The notes: generated from the sequence alone by a model not told the origin. Counted from the stretch's first letter, positions 7,749 to 15,949 are shown. The stretch: DNA of 31,404 bases from Spirochaetota bacterium (GCA_029562045.1 JAKQWJ010000073.1:1-31404); one strand, 5' to 3'. Program-made: numbers and translations.

Positions 7749-8276
7749 ATGAAATACGAGACACAGCATCTGGAAGGCGAGGAGGTCCTCGCCATCGCCC
7801 GCGCCGCCGCCGTGGCGGCGCGCACCGCACCCAAGGCCCGGGGGATCGACGACATCCTGACCCTGGTCCTCACGGGAGCGGAGAAGGACCGGCTCGCCGA
7901 CGAGGTCCTGCGGATCGGGGAGGAAAAAGGGATCGGCATCTTTGTCCGGGACTCGAAGAATCTCCGCGGCGCGGGGGCGGTCCTCCTGGTGGGGGTGAGA
8001 AACAAGGTCCGGGAGGTCCCGAACTGCGGGTACTGCGGCTACCCCGACTGCACGGCCAACGCCCGGGCGGGCGGGGTCTGCGCCATGTGCGTCACGGACC
8101 TGGGCATAGCCGTCGGTTCCGCCGCCTCCGTGGCCGCCGACCGCAGGGCCGACACCCGGGTGATGTTCACCATCGGCAAGGCCGCCCTGGGCATGGGACT
8201 TCTCCCCGACGCCGCGGCGGCCTTCGCGCTGCCCTTCACCATCGCCGGCAAGAACCCCTTCTTCGATCGGAAGTGA
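7749..8276 (+). CDS. DUF2148 ferredoxin-like cysteine-rich protein
   Basis: This 175-aa cytoplasmic protein has the DUF2148 signature. An alpha/beta N-terminal region (about 1-85) is followed by a compact cysteine motif: Cys93, Cys96 and Cys101 in CGYCGYPDC, then Cys111 and Cys114 in CAMC. This pattern could bind an iron-sulfur cluster. The C-terminal part contains DRRADTRVMFTIGKAALGMGL, which is conserved in the family. DUF2148 proteins are found mostly in anaerobes and their reaction is not known, so an electron-transfer or metal-dependent role is inference. The gene is monocistronic, with its own promoter and no gene following on the same strand. The ORF can be extended upstream to 7713, but that point is the promoter -35 box. 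Confidence 0.8.
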   Translation: MKYETQHLEGEEVLAIARAAAVAARTAPKARGIDDILTLVLTGAEKDRLADEVLRIGEEKGIGIFVRDSKNLRGAGAVLLVGVRNKVREVPNCGYCGYPDCTANARAGGVCAMCVTDLGIAVGSAASVAADRRADTRVMFTIGKAALGMGLLPDAAAAFALPFTIAGKNPFFDRK

Positions 8277-8472
8277 TTCCGCCGGGGGCCCCGGTGAGTC
8301 CGGAACCCCGGATCCGGAACCGGCCCGGACCAACCCGGGAACCCCGACGGTCCGCCGATGAGCCGCCGGGGGGACGGTTCCCGGAGGGGCCTCCCGGCGG
8401 GCCCCCGCGATGCCCCGGTCAAGCTCCGGGGAGCCGGGCGCGCCGCCGGGGACAGCGCGCCGCCCGGGGCCG
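8277..8472. other. 196-bp GC-rich convergent junction without a gene
   Basis: This stretch separates two convergent genes and contains no plausible coding sequence. It has a direct repeat of CCGGAACC (about 8304 and 8318) and a GC-only imperfect hairpin near 8432-8468. No T-tract follows any hairpin, so I cannot call a canonical terminator for either flanking gene. Confidence 0.5.
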
Positions 8473-8745
8473 TCAGACCAGTTCCACCGCCAGTTCCGGG
8501 AACTCCTTCTGAAACTCGCCGGCCAGTTCCCGCATCAGGCCCTGGCGCACCACGGCGGTCACCATGCCGGCGCAGAAGCATTTCTGCCGCGCCTCGGGGT
8601 GGCCCACCTCCACCAGGAGCCTCTTTTCCGCCGCGCCGTAACTCACCTTCCGGACCAGCCCCAGATCCAGAACGCTGAGCCGGGTCTCCGGTTCCTTCAC
8701 CTTCGACAGGACGAGATCAATCCGCCTTTTCATTTCCGGGTCCAT
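8473..8745 (-). CDS. MIP18/DUF59 family iron-sulfur assembly-like protein
   Basis: This 90-aa protein has the MIP18 (DUF59) fold pattern: an N-terminal helix with KVKEPE, the hallmark LSVLDLGLVRKVSY, a central strand VEVGHP, and a CFCAGMV segment where family members carry the conserved reactive cysteine. A helix and the short strand LAVELV end the protein. Relatives act in Fe-S cluster delivery (SufT, Cia2) or in assembling multisubunit oxygenases (PaaD). A strong AAAGGAGG site precedes the ATG at 8745. The start overlaps the 3' end of the upstream gene by 29 nt, so the gene is the last of a four-gene operon with a Get3/ArsA-type ATPase. A P-loop ATPase next to a MIP18 protein recalls the Mrp/Nbp35-Cia2 partnership, but this is inference. 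Confidence 0.75.
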   Translation of the reverse strand: MDPEMKRRIDLVLSKVKEPETRLSVLDLGLVRKVSYGAAEKRLLVEVGHPEARQKCFCAGMVTAVVRQGLMRELAGEFQKEFPELAVELV

Positions 8746-9391
8746 CGGGGGAACCTCCTTTCAGGAAAAAAGGCTTCAATCCGGACAGGACGGACTCGAG
8801 GGTTTCGCCGAACCGGTCCTTTACCGGCCGCAGATGCAGGAAGAAATTCTTGTTGTCCGCGTAGCAGCAGAAGTGGCGCAGGTGTTCGGGGTTCCGGATC
8901 TTTTCCAGAAGTTTCCTGAGTTTTTCGTCCATGCCTCCGCGGTCCCACAGGAGAACGAAGGTTTTTCCGTCCCGGGACACCGTTTCCCGGTTCAGCCCGT
9001 CGAAGCCCGCCACGGCGTTCCGGGCCCGGGACAGGTAGGACTGGGACACGATGTGCCCCTCCCCGGCGAGTTTTCCATCGGCGTAGAGCTGCAGGAAATA
9101 CTTGTCGTAGCGGTTTATCAGCAGGGAAATGGGCATATAGAGCACCGACTGCCGGGGCAGCAGGGTGAAGGTCCCCTTGGCTTCCCGATAGGGCTTCGCC
9201 AATTTATAGACGAAGTTGTACCCGATGGTGCCGCCGAAATTGACGTAATCGGTGTCCCGGGGCTTGAAAACCTCTTCGGCCTCCCGGCTTATCCAGCCGG
9301 AGATCCACCTGTTTTTCTTTCGTCCCCGGAAGTACCCCAGGGTGGAAAACAGCCCCAGGGCGATGAGCGGAATGATGTACTGCTGGTCCAT
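8717..9391 (-). CDS. Unrecognised membrane-anchored protein of the Get3-like operon
   Basis: I do not recognise this 224-aa protein. Residues 5-20 form a single hydrophobic N-terminal anchor, followed by RGRKKNR, suggesting that the rest of the protein stays in the cytoplasm. The soluble part contains a conserved-looking tract: DYVNFGGTIGYNFVYK, then FTLLPRQSVLYMPISLLINRYDKYFLQLY (given here in separate pieces: FTLLPRQSVLYMP, ISLLINRYDKYF). Near the C-terminus is a HFCCYADNKNFFLHLRP segment with paired cysteines. The gene starts 8 nt after the ArsA-like gene, at ATG 9391 with a close AGGGGAG site. It overlaps the MIP18-like gene by 29 nt. Its membrane anchoring and position suggest a docking partner for the ATPase. 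No function is claimed. Confidence 0.6.
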   Translation of the reverse strand: MDQQYIIPLIALGLFSTLGYFRGRKKNRWISGWISREAEEVFKPRDTDYVNFGGTIGYNFVYKLAKPYREAKGTFTLLPRQSVLYMPISLLINRYDKYFLQLYADGKLAGEGHIVSQSYLSRARNAVAGFDGLNRETVSRDGKTFVLLWDRGGMDEKLRKLLEKIRNPEHLRHFCCYADNKNFFLHLRPVKDRFGETLESVLSGLKPFFLKGGSPDGPGNEKAD

Positions 9392-9399
9392 GTGCTCCC

Positions 9400-10320
9400 C
9401 TATGTTCGCCCGATCAGGTCGTTCTTGAGGTCCTCCACGTCGATCCGGGCAAGATCCTCCGCCCCCCGAACCCCGTCGGGGAGATGGAAGGAGGTGAAAA
9501 CCGGAAATCTCCGGAAACTGTCCTCGACTTTTTCCTTGCATGCCCCTTCGTCGGGGGCCTTGTTCAGGCAGACGCTGTCGATCCGGACCTCCAGCTTTTC
9601 CAGCTCGTGCCGGATCCGCAGGGCCTCCGCCAGGGACAGATCGTCGGGATTGACCACCACCGTGAGGTAGCTCTCCTCCTGAAAAATGCGGTGCAGCCCG
9701 GTGAGCCGGCTGCGTATCCCCGACAGCCGGGAATAGATCCGGTCCTCGTCTTTTTTCACCGCCCCCCGCACCACCGAGGCTTCCGGGTTGAGCCGCAGGA
9801 CAGTCTGCCTCTTCTCCAGAATCTTCTCCCGCATCCCTGTCAGTTCCCGGACCCACATCAGGGAGATGGACGGCATGGCCAGGAACCGCAGGGTCAGCGC
9901 CGTGGGAGGAGTGTCGAAGACGATCAGGTCGTAGTCCTCCCGGTGCTCCCGGTGGATGTGTTCGATGGCCCAGAGGACGGCGTACTCCTCGGTGCCGGGG
10001 GAATACTTCAGGATGTTGATGTAGGAATCCAGGTTGATGGTGGCATGGTATCGGTAATTCTCCCGGATCTCCTCCCGGCTCTCCTTCAGATAGCGGGACA
10101 CCCAGGCCGCCAGATCGATCTCGATGCCGTCCAGCCGGGGCCCCAGGGAAGTCCGGGCATCGGTCAGCCGCGCCCCGAACACGTCCCCCAGGTTATGCGC
10201 CGGGTCCAGGGACACGATGAGGACCTTCCTCCCCTCCCGGCTGATCTGGCTGGCGACGGATGACGATATGGTGGTTTTTCCCACACCACCCTTGCCGAGA
10301 AAGAACGCGAGCTTTTTCAT
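9400..10320 (-). CDS. ArsA/Get3-type SIMIBI ATPase
   Basis: This 306-aa protein has the deviant Walker A motif GKGGVGKTT (9-17). The switch I motif DPAHNLGD (39-46) has His where many Get3/ArsA proteins have Ser or Thr. Switch II is DTPPTALTLR (136-145), and NKAP serves as the base-recognition motif near residue 260. It is a single-domain protein, half the size of duplicated bacterial ArsA, and lacks the CxxC zinc pair of fungal Get3. There are no arsenic genes (arsB, arsC, arsR) nearby, so an arsenite pump role is unlikely. Known relatives insert tail-anchored membrane proteins or deliver metals. It is the second gene of a tight operon with an unknown 97-aa protein, an unknown anchored protein and a MIP18-like protein. 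Confidence 0.88.
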   Translation of the reverse strand: MKKLAFFLGKGGVGKTTISSSVASQISREGRKVLIVSLDPAHNLGDVFGARLTDARTSLGPRLDGIEIDLAAWVSRYLKESREEIRENYRYHATINLDSYINILKYSPGTEEYAVLWAIEHIHREHREDYDLIVFDTPPTALTLRFLAMPSISLMWVRELTGMREKILEKRQTVLRLNPEASVVRGAVKKDEDRIYSRLSGIRSRLTGLHRIFQEESYLTVVVNPDDLSLAEALRIRHELEKLEVRIDSVCLNKAPDEGACKEKVEDSFRRFPVFTSFHLPDGVRGAEDLARIDVEDLKNDLIGRT

Positions 10321-10329
10321 GCCTTCCCC

Positions 10330-10623
10330 CTAATCCACATGCAGCATGCCCATGACGGCCCCCAGCGGGTCCTGGGCGAAGTCGGCCCGGGAAACCATCA
10401 GGCCGATCTCGTCCTCCATGAAAGGCAGAAGCTCCATGGCCATGGCCGCGGGGGGTGATGGAAGGCCGATGAAACTTCCCAGGAGCAGGATGACGAAGAT
10501 GTTCTCCATCTCCTTGACCTCGAACTCCAGCATGTCCGTGGCCTTGTCCCGGTTGACCTGGACGACGACCTTCCAGAACTTCCGGACGAAATCCCAGGCT
10601 TTATGCAGGACACCCTCACGCAT
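10330..10623 (-). CDS. Unrecognised 97-aa protein, first gene of the Get3-like operon
   Basis: This small protein starts at ATG 10623 after a GGGAGGA site and ends 9 nt before the ATPase gene. It has an amphipathic, basic N-terminal half (WDFVRKFWKVVVQVNRDKA) followed by a moderately hydrophobic stretch, NIFVILLLGSFIGLPSPP. An acidic, Met-rich C-terminus (ELLPFMEDEIGLM) completes it. The LLLGSFIGLPSPP segment looks conserved rather than random and could be a short membrane hairpin or an ATPase-docking helix. If the ATPase is Get3-like, this hydrophobic protein could be a client or adaptor. That is inference; no family was recognised. Confidence 0.6.
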   Translation of the reverse strand: MREGVLHKAWDFVRKFWKVVVQVNRDKATDMLEFEVKEMENIFVILLLGSFIGLPSPPAAMAMELLPFMEDEIGLMVSRADFAQDPLGAVMGMLHVD

Positions 10624-10660
10624 CGAGAATCCTCCCGGGGCAAGAATGACAATTTTTCCC

Positions 10661-10710
10661 TTTTTCGTCCAGAGACGAAAAAGCCCGCGCGACGCTGCCG
10701 CCGCGCGGGC
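10661..10710 (-). terminator. Intrinsic terminator of cstA with a second overlapping hairpin
   Basis: On the minus strand a perfect 9-bp GC stem (10702-10710 with 10683-10691) is followed by TTTTT. That T-run is itself the start of a second perfect 9-bp hairpin (10674-10682 with 10661-10669, loop of 4). The first hairpin is a good Rho-independent terminator for cstA and separates it from the following four-gene operon. Confidence 0.85.
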
Positions 10711-10737
10711 CCGAATGCGGATTTTACCGGGAAAGGA

Positions 10738-12438
10738 TCAGGCCTTCGCTCCGGCGACGGCCTTCTTTCCGAAGTTTTTCAGGAACTCGTAGATCATGAA
10801 GAAGTTGAGCCCCAGCATGACCACGTTGATGGTCCCCACGGCGGACCCGGTGATGACGTTCTTGATGTTCGCCATGTCTTTGAAGAAGGTCGGAACGATG
10901 ATGAGCATGTACCAGATGATGCCCACGGTGACGGTGACCCACAGCAGGACCGCGGGGATGAGAACCAGGTTCGTGTACTTCTCGTTGAGCTTCTTCTTGA
11001 CCCACATGGCCGCGGTGAGCATGACGATGGAGGCGATGAGCTGGTTGGCGCCGGAGAAGGCCGGCCACAGGACGTTGTAGTTGCCGCTCCAGGCGAGGCC
11101 GATCCCCAGGAAGGCCATGATCAGGGACGCGATCCATTTGTTGGCGAAGAAGCTGTAGGCGGCGGTGTTTTTCTCTTTCAGGGGCAGGGCCAGCTCGCTG
11201 ACGATGTAGCGGCCCAGCCGGTTGGTGGTGTCCAGCGTGGTGAGGGCGAAGGACGAAACCCAGATGGCCGCGAAGAGGGTCATGAACTCCTTGGTCATGA
11301 ACGGGAAGGCGTGGTTGACCATGGCCCCGAAGCTCTGGGTGAAGCGGGGAATGGCTCCGGTCTTCAGGACCGTGGCGGTGTCTTTGAAGGCCAGCAGGCC
11401 GAAACCGGCGATGGAGATGACCACGATGGTGGACAGGAAGCCCTCGGTGAGCATGGAGCCGTAGCCGACGAACAGGGCGTCTTTTTCATCCCGGAGCTGT
11501 TTGGAGCTGGTTCCGGAGGCCACCAGGGAGTGGAAACCCGACAGGGCGCCGCAGGCTATGACCAGCGGGACGGTGGGCCAGAAGGGGGAGGGCTGTCCGC
11601 CGATGACCTTGGCGCTGAAACTGGTATACACCGGGATCGCATCGAAGCTTTTCATGGTGACGACCGCCGCGATGCCTCCGACAACGATGCCGAAGTACAG
11701 AAGGAAGGAGTTCAGGTAGTCCCGGGGCTGCAGCAGGATGTTCACCGGCATGGCCGAGGCGATGACGATGTACAGGAAGATCACCGCGAACCAGATGTTT
11801 TTGCTGGCCTTGATCCCGTAGGTTCCGCCGAGCCAGAAGGCCCCGATGAGAAGGACGATGCCCACCAGGGTGCTGATCCCGACCCCCAGCTTGGTGTTGT
11901 ACATCAGGTATCCCAGCAGGACGGCGGCGGCGCAGAACAGGAAGAATGTGGACGCCACTTCCCCGCTTCCGCCGGCAAACTGACCCGCCACGATGTCGCC
12001 GAAAGCCGCCACCACCAGGATGCAGAGGAACAGAATGAACCAGGCGAAGGACTTTCCCGCGCCCTTGCCCATGAGGTCCTGGGCCACGAACTGCACCGAC
12101 CGTCCGTCGTAGCGCACCGATGCGGTCAGGGCCAGGTAGTCGTGGATGGCGCCGATGAAGATGTTGCCGAACCAGATCCACAGAAGCCCCGGCAGCCACC
12201 CCCAGGCCACCGCCAGGGCGGGTCCGGTGATGGGCCCTGCGCCGGCTATGGACGCGAAGTGGTGACCGAAAAGAACGTACTTGCTGGTGGGGACATAGTC
12301 CACCCCGTCGGAGAGGCGTTTAGACGGGGCCTCCGGCGCCTCGTGCGACCGCAGCAGGTTGGTCTGGATTTTTCTTCCGTTGACGAAATAAAAAACCAGA
12401 TATATCGCCAGGGCGATAACAGCAATTAAAGCACTCAT
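10738..12438 (-). CDS. cstA: CstA family carbon-starvation / pyruvate transporter
   Basis: This 566-aa polytopic inner-membrane protein belongs to the CstA/BtsT family. Diagnostic segments include the N-terminal DGVDYVPTSKYVLFGHHFASIAGAGPITGPALA, which I quote as DYVPTSKYVLFGHHF and SIAGAGPITGPA, together with WGWLPGLLWIWFGNIF. Later come SGFHSLVASGTSSKQL and FGANQL-like FSGANQLIASI. E. coli homologues import pyruvate or peptides; this shorter form (about 570 rather than 700 residues) is common in anaerobes. The substrate cannot be decided from sequence. The ATG at 12438 has a TAGGAGGA site, and a near-consensus promoter lies 40 bp upstream. The gene is monocistronic and closed by an intrinsic terminator. 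Confidence 0.92.
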   Translation of the reverse strand: MSALIAVIALAIYLVFYFVNGRKIQTNLLRSHEAPEAPSKRLSDGVDYVPTSKYVLFGHHFASIAGAGPITGPALAVAWGWLPGLLWIWFGNIFIGAIHDYLALTASVRYDGRSVQFVAQDLMGKGAGKSFAWFILFLCILVVAAFGDIVAGQFAGGSGEVASTFFLFCAAAVLLGYLMYNTKLGVGISTLVGIVLLIGAFWLGGTYGIKASKNIWFAVIFLYIVIASAMPVNILLQPRDYLNSFLLYFGIVVGGIAAVVTMKSFDAIPVYTSFSAKVIGGQPSPFWPTVPLVIACGALSGFHSLVASGTSSKQLRDEKDALFVGYGSMLTEGFLSTIVVISIAGFGLLAFKDTATVLKTGAIPRFTQSFGAMVNHAFPFMTKEFMTLFAAIWVSSFALTTLDTTNRLGRYIVSELALPLKEKNTAAYSFFANKWIASLIMAFLGIGLAWSGNYNVLWPAFSGANQLIASIVMLTAAMWVKKKLNEKYTNLVLIPAVLLWVTVTVGIIWYMLIIVPTFFKDMANIKNVITGSAVGTINVVMLGLNFFMIYEFLKNFGKKAVAGAKA

Positions 12439-12477
12439 TCAATCCTCCTACATTGTATCTTGTGGTATCGCTGCCGA

Positions 12478-12506
12478 ATTCTACGCTCCTATTCACCAAT
12501 TGTCAA
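12478..12506 (-). promoter_or_regulatory. Near-consensus promoter of cstA
   Basis: Minus-strand TTGACA (12501-12506), 17 bp spacer, TAGAAT (12478-12483). The leader is about 33 nt and contains the AGGAGGA site. No CRP-like or other operator was recognised. Confidence 0.85.
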
Positions 12507-12524
12507 GGAAATCATTCCGCCCTG

Positions 12525-12613
12525 TTTTCCCCGCGCCGGGAGGCCCCCGCATACGTTTAAACCCGAAAAACAATCCCGGCACTTCTCTTTTTCCCGCGCC
12601 GGGGGGCCCCCGC
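12525..12613. repeat. Two 26-bp direct repeats between divergent cstA and ndk
   Basis: The copies at 12525-12550 and 12588-12613 match at 24 of 26 positions. Each begins with a T-run followed by a GC-rich palindromic core. They lie on the ndk side of the divergent region. I see no convincing ndk promoter, so these repeats may be part of its control region or a mobile repeat family. Confidence 0.75.
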
Positions 12614-12652
12614 CCCCTTGCGGCATTCCATATTTTCAGGAAAACTGTCGCC

Positions 12653-13105
12653 ATGGCAATGGAACGGACCTTCGTGATGCTGAAACCCGGGACGCTGCAG
12701 CGCCGGATCCTGGGAGAACTCATCTCCCGGTTCGAACGCAAAGGGCTGAAGATCGTCGCCCTCAGGCTGACCCGGATGTCCCCGGAACTCTGCGGGCTCC
12801 ACTACGCCGAACATCGGGACAGGGACTTTTTTCCGGATCTCACGGCATACATGACCTCCGGCCCCGTCCTGGCCATGGCCCTGGAGGGGGAATCCGCCGT
12901 CACCGCGGCCCGCGGTCTCTGCGGCCCCACCCAGACGGAGACGGCTCCTCCGGGAACGATCCGGGGGGACTTCGGGGCCCGGACCCGGAAAAACATCGTC
13001 CATGCCTCGGATTCGCCGGAAAGCGCCGCCCGGGAGCTGGGCCTGTTCTTCTCCCCTGAAGACTACCATAATTGGGAGGACGACAATGCCCGATGGTTCG
13101 TCTAG
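12653..13105 (+). CDS. ndk: Nucleoside diphosphate kinase
   Basis: This 150-aa enzyme transfers the gamma-phosphate from NTPs to NDPs through a phosphohistidine. The catalytic His117 lies in NIVHASDS, and the preceding PPGTIRGDFG and N-terminal ERTFVMLKPGTLQR segments are typical. Both the ATG at 12653 and the ATG two codons later are possible; the ribosome binding site is weak (AGGA about 11 nt upstream). The open frame continues upstream to 12500, but that part only translates the repeat region and is not conserved in the family. The end overlaps the start of pepF by 20 nt, so ndk leads an ndk-pepF-gpsA operon. Confidence 0.95.
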   Translation: MAMERTFVMLKPGTLQRRILGELISRFERKGLKIVALRLTRMSPELCGLHYAEHRDRDFFPDLTAYMTSGPVLAMALEGESAVTAARGLCGPTQTETAPPGTIRGDFGARTRKNIVHASDSPESAARELGLFFSPEDYHNWEDDNARWFV

Positions 13106-14867
13106 TCCGTCGCTGCCGCGCTGGAACCTGGAGGTCCCCTACCCCGGGCTGGAATCCCCCGGGTTCCGGCGGGAGAAGGATCTCCTGCGCCGGCTCGTCC
13201 GCCGGGCGGCGGGGGCAGCCACCCGGGCCGCGGCTCCGGGGGAAGAGGGGCGGCTCCTTCTCTCCCATATCGAGGCCTATAACCGGGCGGCGGCCCTTCA
13301 CGAAAAACTGTCCGCCTACGCCTACATGCACTTCTCCACGGATACCGGCAGCGCCGCCGCGGCCCGGGAACTGGAGGCCCTGGACACCCTGGCCCTCCCC
13401 CTGCGGAGGGCGGAGACGGAGTTCCGTGTCCTTCTGGGGGAGATGAAGACCCCGGTGGCGGCGCTCCTCCGGACCCACGCGGCCCTGCGTCCCTACGGGA
13501 GTTTTCTCCGGGAGCAGCGCTATCTGTCAAAACGGCAGATGACCCCGGACCTGGAGGAGCTGGCGGCGGACCTCGCCCTTTCCGGCGCCGACGCCTGGGA
13601 GAGGCTGCAGCAGGCGGTGTCCGCCGGTGTATCCATGGAATGGTCGAAGAAGGAGCGCAAGACCCTGGTGGAGCTGCGCTCCCTGGCCTCCCACCGGGAC
13701 CGGACGATCCGGGAGAAGGCCTATCGCCTGGAGCTGGCGGGCTGGGAAGGGGTCACGGTGCCCCTGGGCTTCGCCCTGAACGGGGTCAAGGGCTTTTCCA
13801 TCAGCCTGAACCGCCGCCGGGGCTGGCGGGACACCCTGGAGAAGACGGTCCGGCAGAGCCGCATGAGTCCCGCGTCCTTCCGCTGTCTCCTGGAGGCGAT
13901 GAACGAGGCCCTGCCGGTTTTCCGGCGGTACTACCGGGCCAAGGCCTGGGCGCTGGGCCTCCCGAAGCTGGCCTTCTTCGACCTTTTCGCCCCCCTGGGA
14001 AAGGAAAAGCGGCGATGGACCTTTCCCCGCGCCGTCGATTACATCGCCGGGAAGTTCTCCCTTTTCTCCCCCGATCTGGGGGATTTCGCTCGCCGGGCCG
14101 CCGTGGAAAGATGGATCGACGCGGAGCCCCGGAAGGGGAAAATCGGCGGGGCCTACTGCATCGGACTGGGCCGGGAGAGCCGGATCTTCTGCAACTTCGA
14201 CGGGACCTTCTCATCGGTCTCCACCCTGGCCCACGAGCTGGGGCACGCCTACCATCACGAGGTGCTGAAAGACGCGGCGCCGCTCCTCCGCTCCTACCCC
14301 ATGACCCTGGCGGAGACGGCCTCCATCTTCTCCGAAACCATCGTCATGGATGGGGCCCTGGAGACCGCCCCGCCGGAGGAGCGCCTGTACCTGGTGGAGC
14401 AGCATCTGCAGGACTCCGGACAGGTGGTGGTGGACATCCTGTCCCGTTTCAATTTCGAAAAGGAGCTCTTCGCCCGCCGGGAGCGGGGCTCCCTGTCACC
14501 GGAAGACCTTTCCCTCGCCATGCGGAGGGCCCAGCGGGAAACCTACGGTCCGGTCCTGGACGAGGAGTATCAGCACCCCTACATGTGGGCGGTGAAGGGC
14601 CACTACTATCGGCAGGACCTGGCCTTCTACAACTTCCCCTACGCCTTCGGCCTGCTCTTCGCCCTGGGTCTGGCGGCCCGGTACCGGACGGAGGGGCCCG
14701 GCTTCGCAGCGGTTTACCGGAAGATCCTGGCCGCCGCGGGAAGCCACTCCGCCGTTGAAACCGCCCGCCTGGCGGGGTTCGATCTGGAAACGCCCGGGTT
14801 CTGGCGCGCCGGCGTCGAAAAAATCGCCGGATATGTCGACATCTTCGAAGGAATGGTGAAATCATGA
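13086..14867 (+). CDS. pepF: M3 family oligoendopeptidase F
   Basis: This 593-aa zinc metallopeptidase carries HELGH (His383, Glu384, His387) in LAHELGHAYHH. The third ligand is expected in the AETASIFSETIV segment about 25 residues later. These cytoplasmic enzymes trim short peptides. I chose ATG 13086 because GGGAGG lies 6 nt upstream. The longer frame from 13002 lies within ndk and has no site of its own. The C-terminal segment YQHPYMWAVKGHYYRQDLAFYNFPYAFG (family hallmark: YMWAVKGHYY, FYNFPYAFG) is intact, so the enzyme should be active. It overlaps gpsA by 4 nt (ATGA). Confidence 0.94.
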   Translation: MPDGSSSPSLPRWNLEVPYPGLESPGFRREKDLLRRLVRRAAGAATRAAAPGEEGRLLLSHIEAYNRAAALHEKLSAYAYMHFSTDTGSAAAARELEALDTLALPLRRAETEFRVLLGEMKTPVAALLRTHAALRPYGSFLREQRYLSKRQMTPDLEELAADLALSGADAWERLQQAVSAGVSMEWSKKERKTLVELRSLASHRDRTIREKAYRLELAGWEGVTVPLGFALNGVKGFSISLNRRRGWRDTLEKTVRQSRMSPASFRCLLEAMNEALPVFRRYYRAKAWALGLPKLAFFDLFAPLGKEKRRWTFPRAVDYIAGKFSLFSPDLGDFARRAAVERWIDAEPRKGKIGGAYCIGLGRESRIFCNFDGTFSSVSTLAHELGHAYHHEVLKDAAPLLRSYPMTLAETASIFSETIVMDGALETAPPEERLYLVEQHLQDSGQVVVDILSRFNFEKELFARRERGSLSPEDLSLAMRRAQRETYGPVLDEEYQHPYMWAVKGHYYRQDLAFYNFPYAFGLLFALGLAARYRTEGPGFAAVYRKILAAAGSHSAVETARLAGFDLETPGFWRAGVEKIAGYVDIFEGMVKS

Positions 14868-15922
14868 AAAACACGGTGACGATTCTCGGCGCCGGCGCCT
14901 GGGGCACGGCCATCGCGAAGGCAGTGGCGGAGAAGGGCTTCCCGGTGCGGCTCTGGAGTTTCGAGGCGGAGGTGGCGGCGGACATCAACGGAAATCGGCG
15001 CAACTCCCGGTATCTTCCCGATGTCCCCCTTCCCGGGGGGATCACCGCGGACACGGACATCCGCCGGGCCGCCGAGGGGGCGGAGTTCATCATCATCGCC
15101 ACCCCCTCCCTCCACATCCTCCCGGCGGTGAAAAGCATCCTGGCGGCCTCCAACGTCATGGAGGGGCAGAGCCTCATCGGGGTCCTGTCCAAGGGTTTCG
15201 TCACCACCGACGCGGGGCCCCGGCTCATCGTCGCCGCCCTGGAGGACTATCTGCCGGGCTTCTACAAGAACAACCTGGTGTACATCTCCGGTCCCAGCCA
15301 CGCGGAGGAGGTGGCCCGGGGGAAACTCACGGGGCTCATCAGCGCATCGGCCAACGGGAAGAACTCCATCCGCTTCCGGGAGCTTCTGTCTTCCCCGACC
15401 CTGATGGTGTTCAGCTCCTTCGACGTGGTGGGGGTGCAGGTCTGCGGGGCCTGCAAGAACGTGGTGGCGGTGGCCTTCGGGATGCTGGACGCCCTGAAGG
15501 AGACCTCCTCCTTCGTGGGGGACAACACCGAGAGCCTCCTTCTGGCGGCGGGGCTCAACGAGATCCAGGCCCTGGGGCTGGCCCTGGGGGCCACCCACCC
15601 GGAGACCTTCACCTCCATCGCCGGAGTGGGCGACCTGGACGTCACCTGCCGGAGCCGCTACGGGAGAAACCGCCGCTTCGGCCGGCAGATCATCCTGGAC
15701 GGGATACTGGACAGGTTCCGGGACATGGACGACCTCTTCGCCCGGCTTCCGGAAATCGGCTACCTGCCCGAGGGGGCGGTGGCGGGGCGGGCGGTGTATC
15801 ATCTGGGCCGGCAGAGGGGCCTGAAGCTCCCCATAATGGAAACGGTCCACCGGATACTGAACCGGGAGGGGCAGCCCATCCCCCTCATCGAGGAACTCAT
15901 CGCCACCCTCACGAAGACCTAG
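14864..15922 (+). CDS. gpsA: Glycerol-3-phosphate dehydrogenase [NAD(P)+]
   Basis: This 352-aa enzyme reduces dihydroxyacetone phosphate to sn-glycerol-3-phosphate for phospholipid synthesis. The N-terminal NAD(P) motif GAGAWG (9-14) and the catalytic Lys198 in CGACKNVVA are present. So is TFTSIAGVGDLDVTCRSRYGRN (motif parts AGVGDL and SRYGRN). The start ATG overlaps the pepF stop. It is slightly longer than the usual 330-340 residues because of inserts around residues 125-140 and 265-290. It is the last gene of the operon. Confidence 0.95.
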   Translation: MKNTVTILGAGAWGTAIAKAVAEKGFPVRLWSFEAEVAADINGNRRNSRYLPDVPLPGGITADTDIRRAAEGAEFIIIATPSLHILPAVKSILAASNVMEGQSLIGVLSKGFVTTDAGPRLIVAALEDYLPGFYKNNLVYISGPSHAEEVARGKLTGLISASANGKNSIRFRELLSSPTLMVFSSFDVVGVQVCGACKNVVAVAFGMLDALKETSSFVGDNTESLLLAAGLNEIQALGLALGATHPETFTSIAGVGDLDVTCRSRYGRNRRFGRQIILDGILDRFRDMDDLFARLPEIGYLPEGAVAGRAVYHLGRQRGLKLPIMETVHRILNREGQPIPLIEELIATLTKT

Positions 15923-15933
15923 GTCCGGCCTGT

Positions 15934-15949
15934 GGGGGCCGCGGCCCCC
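15934..15949. repeat. Perfect 16-bp GC palindrome after gpsA
   Basis: GGGGGCCGCGGCCCCC reads identically on both strands and lies 12 bp after the gpsA stop. It lacks a T-tract. It may act as a cruciform or a weak bidirectional stop between the convergent genes. Confidence 0.6.

Noticed and set aside
9400..10320. Arsenite-pump ATPase
   Set aside because: The protein is single-domain and no arsB, arsC, arsD or arsR gene is nearby; a Get3-like or metal-delivery role fits the context better.
10603..12429. 608-aa plus-strand open frame opposite cstA
   Set aside because: Asp/Gly/His/Glu-rich antisense frame of a membrane protein gene; cstA on the other strand has clear family motifs, a promoter and a terminator.
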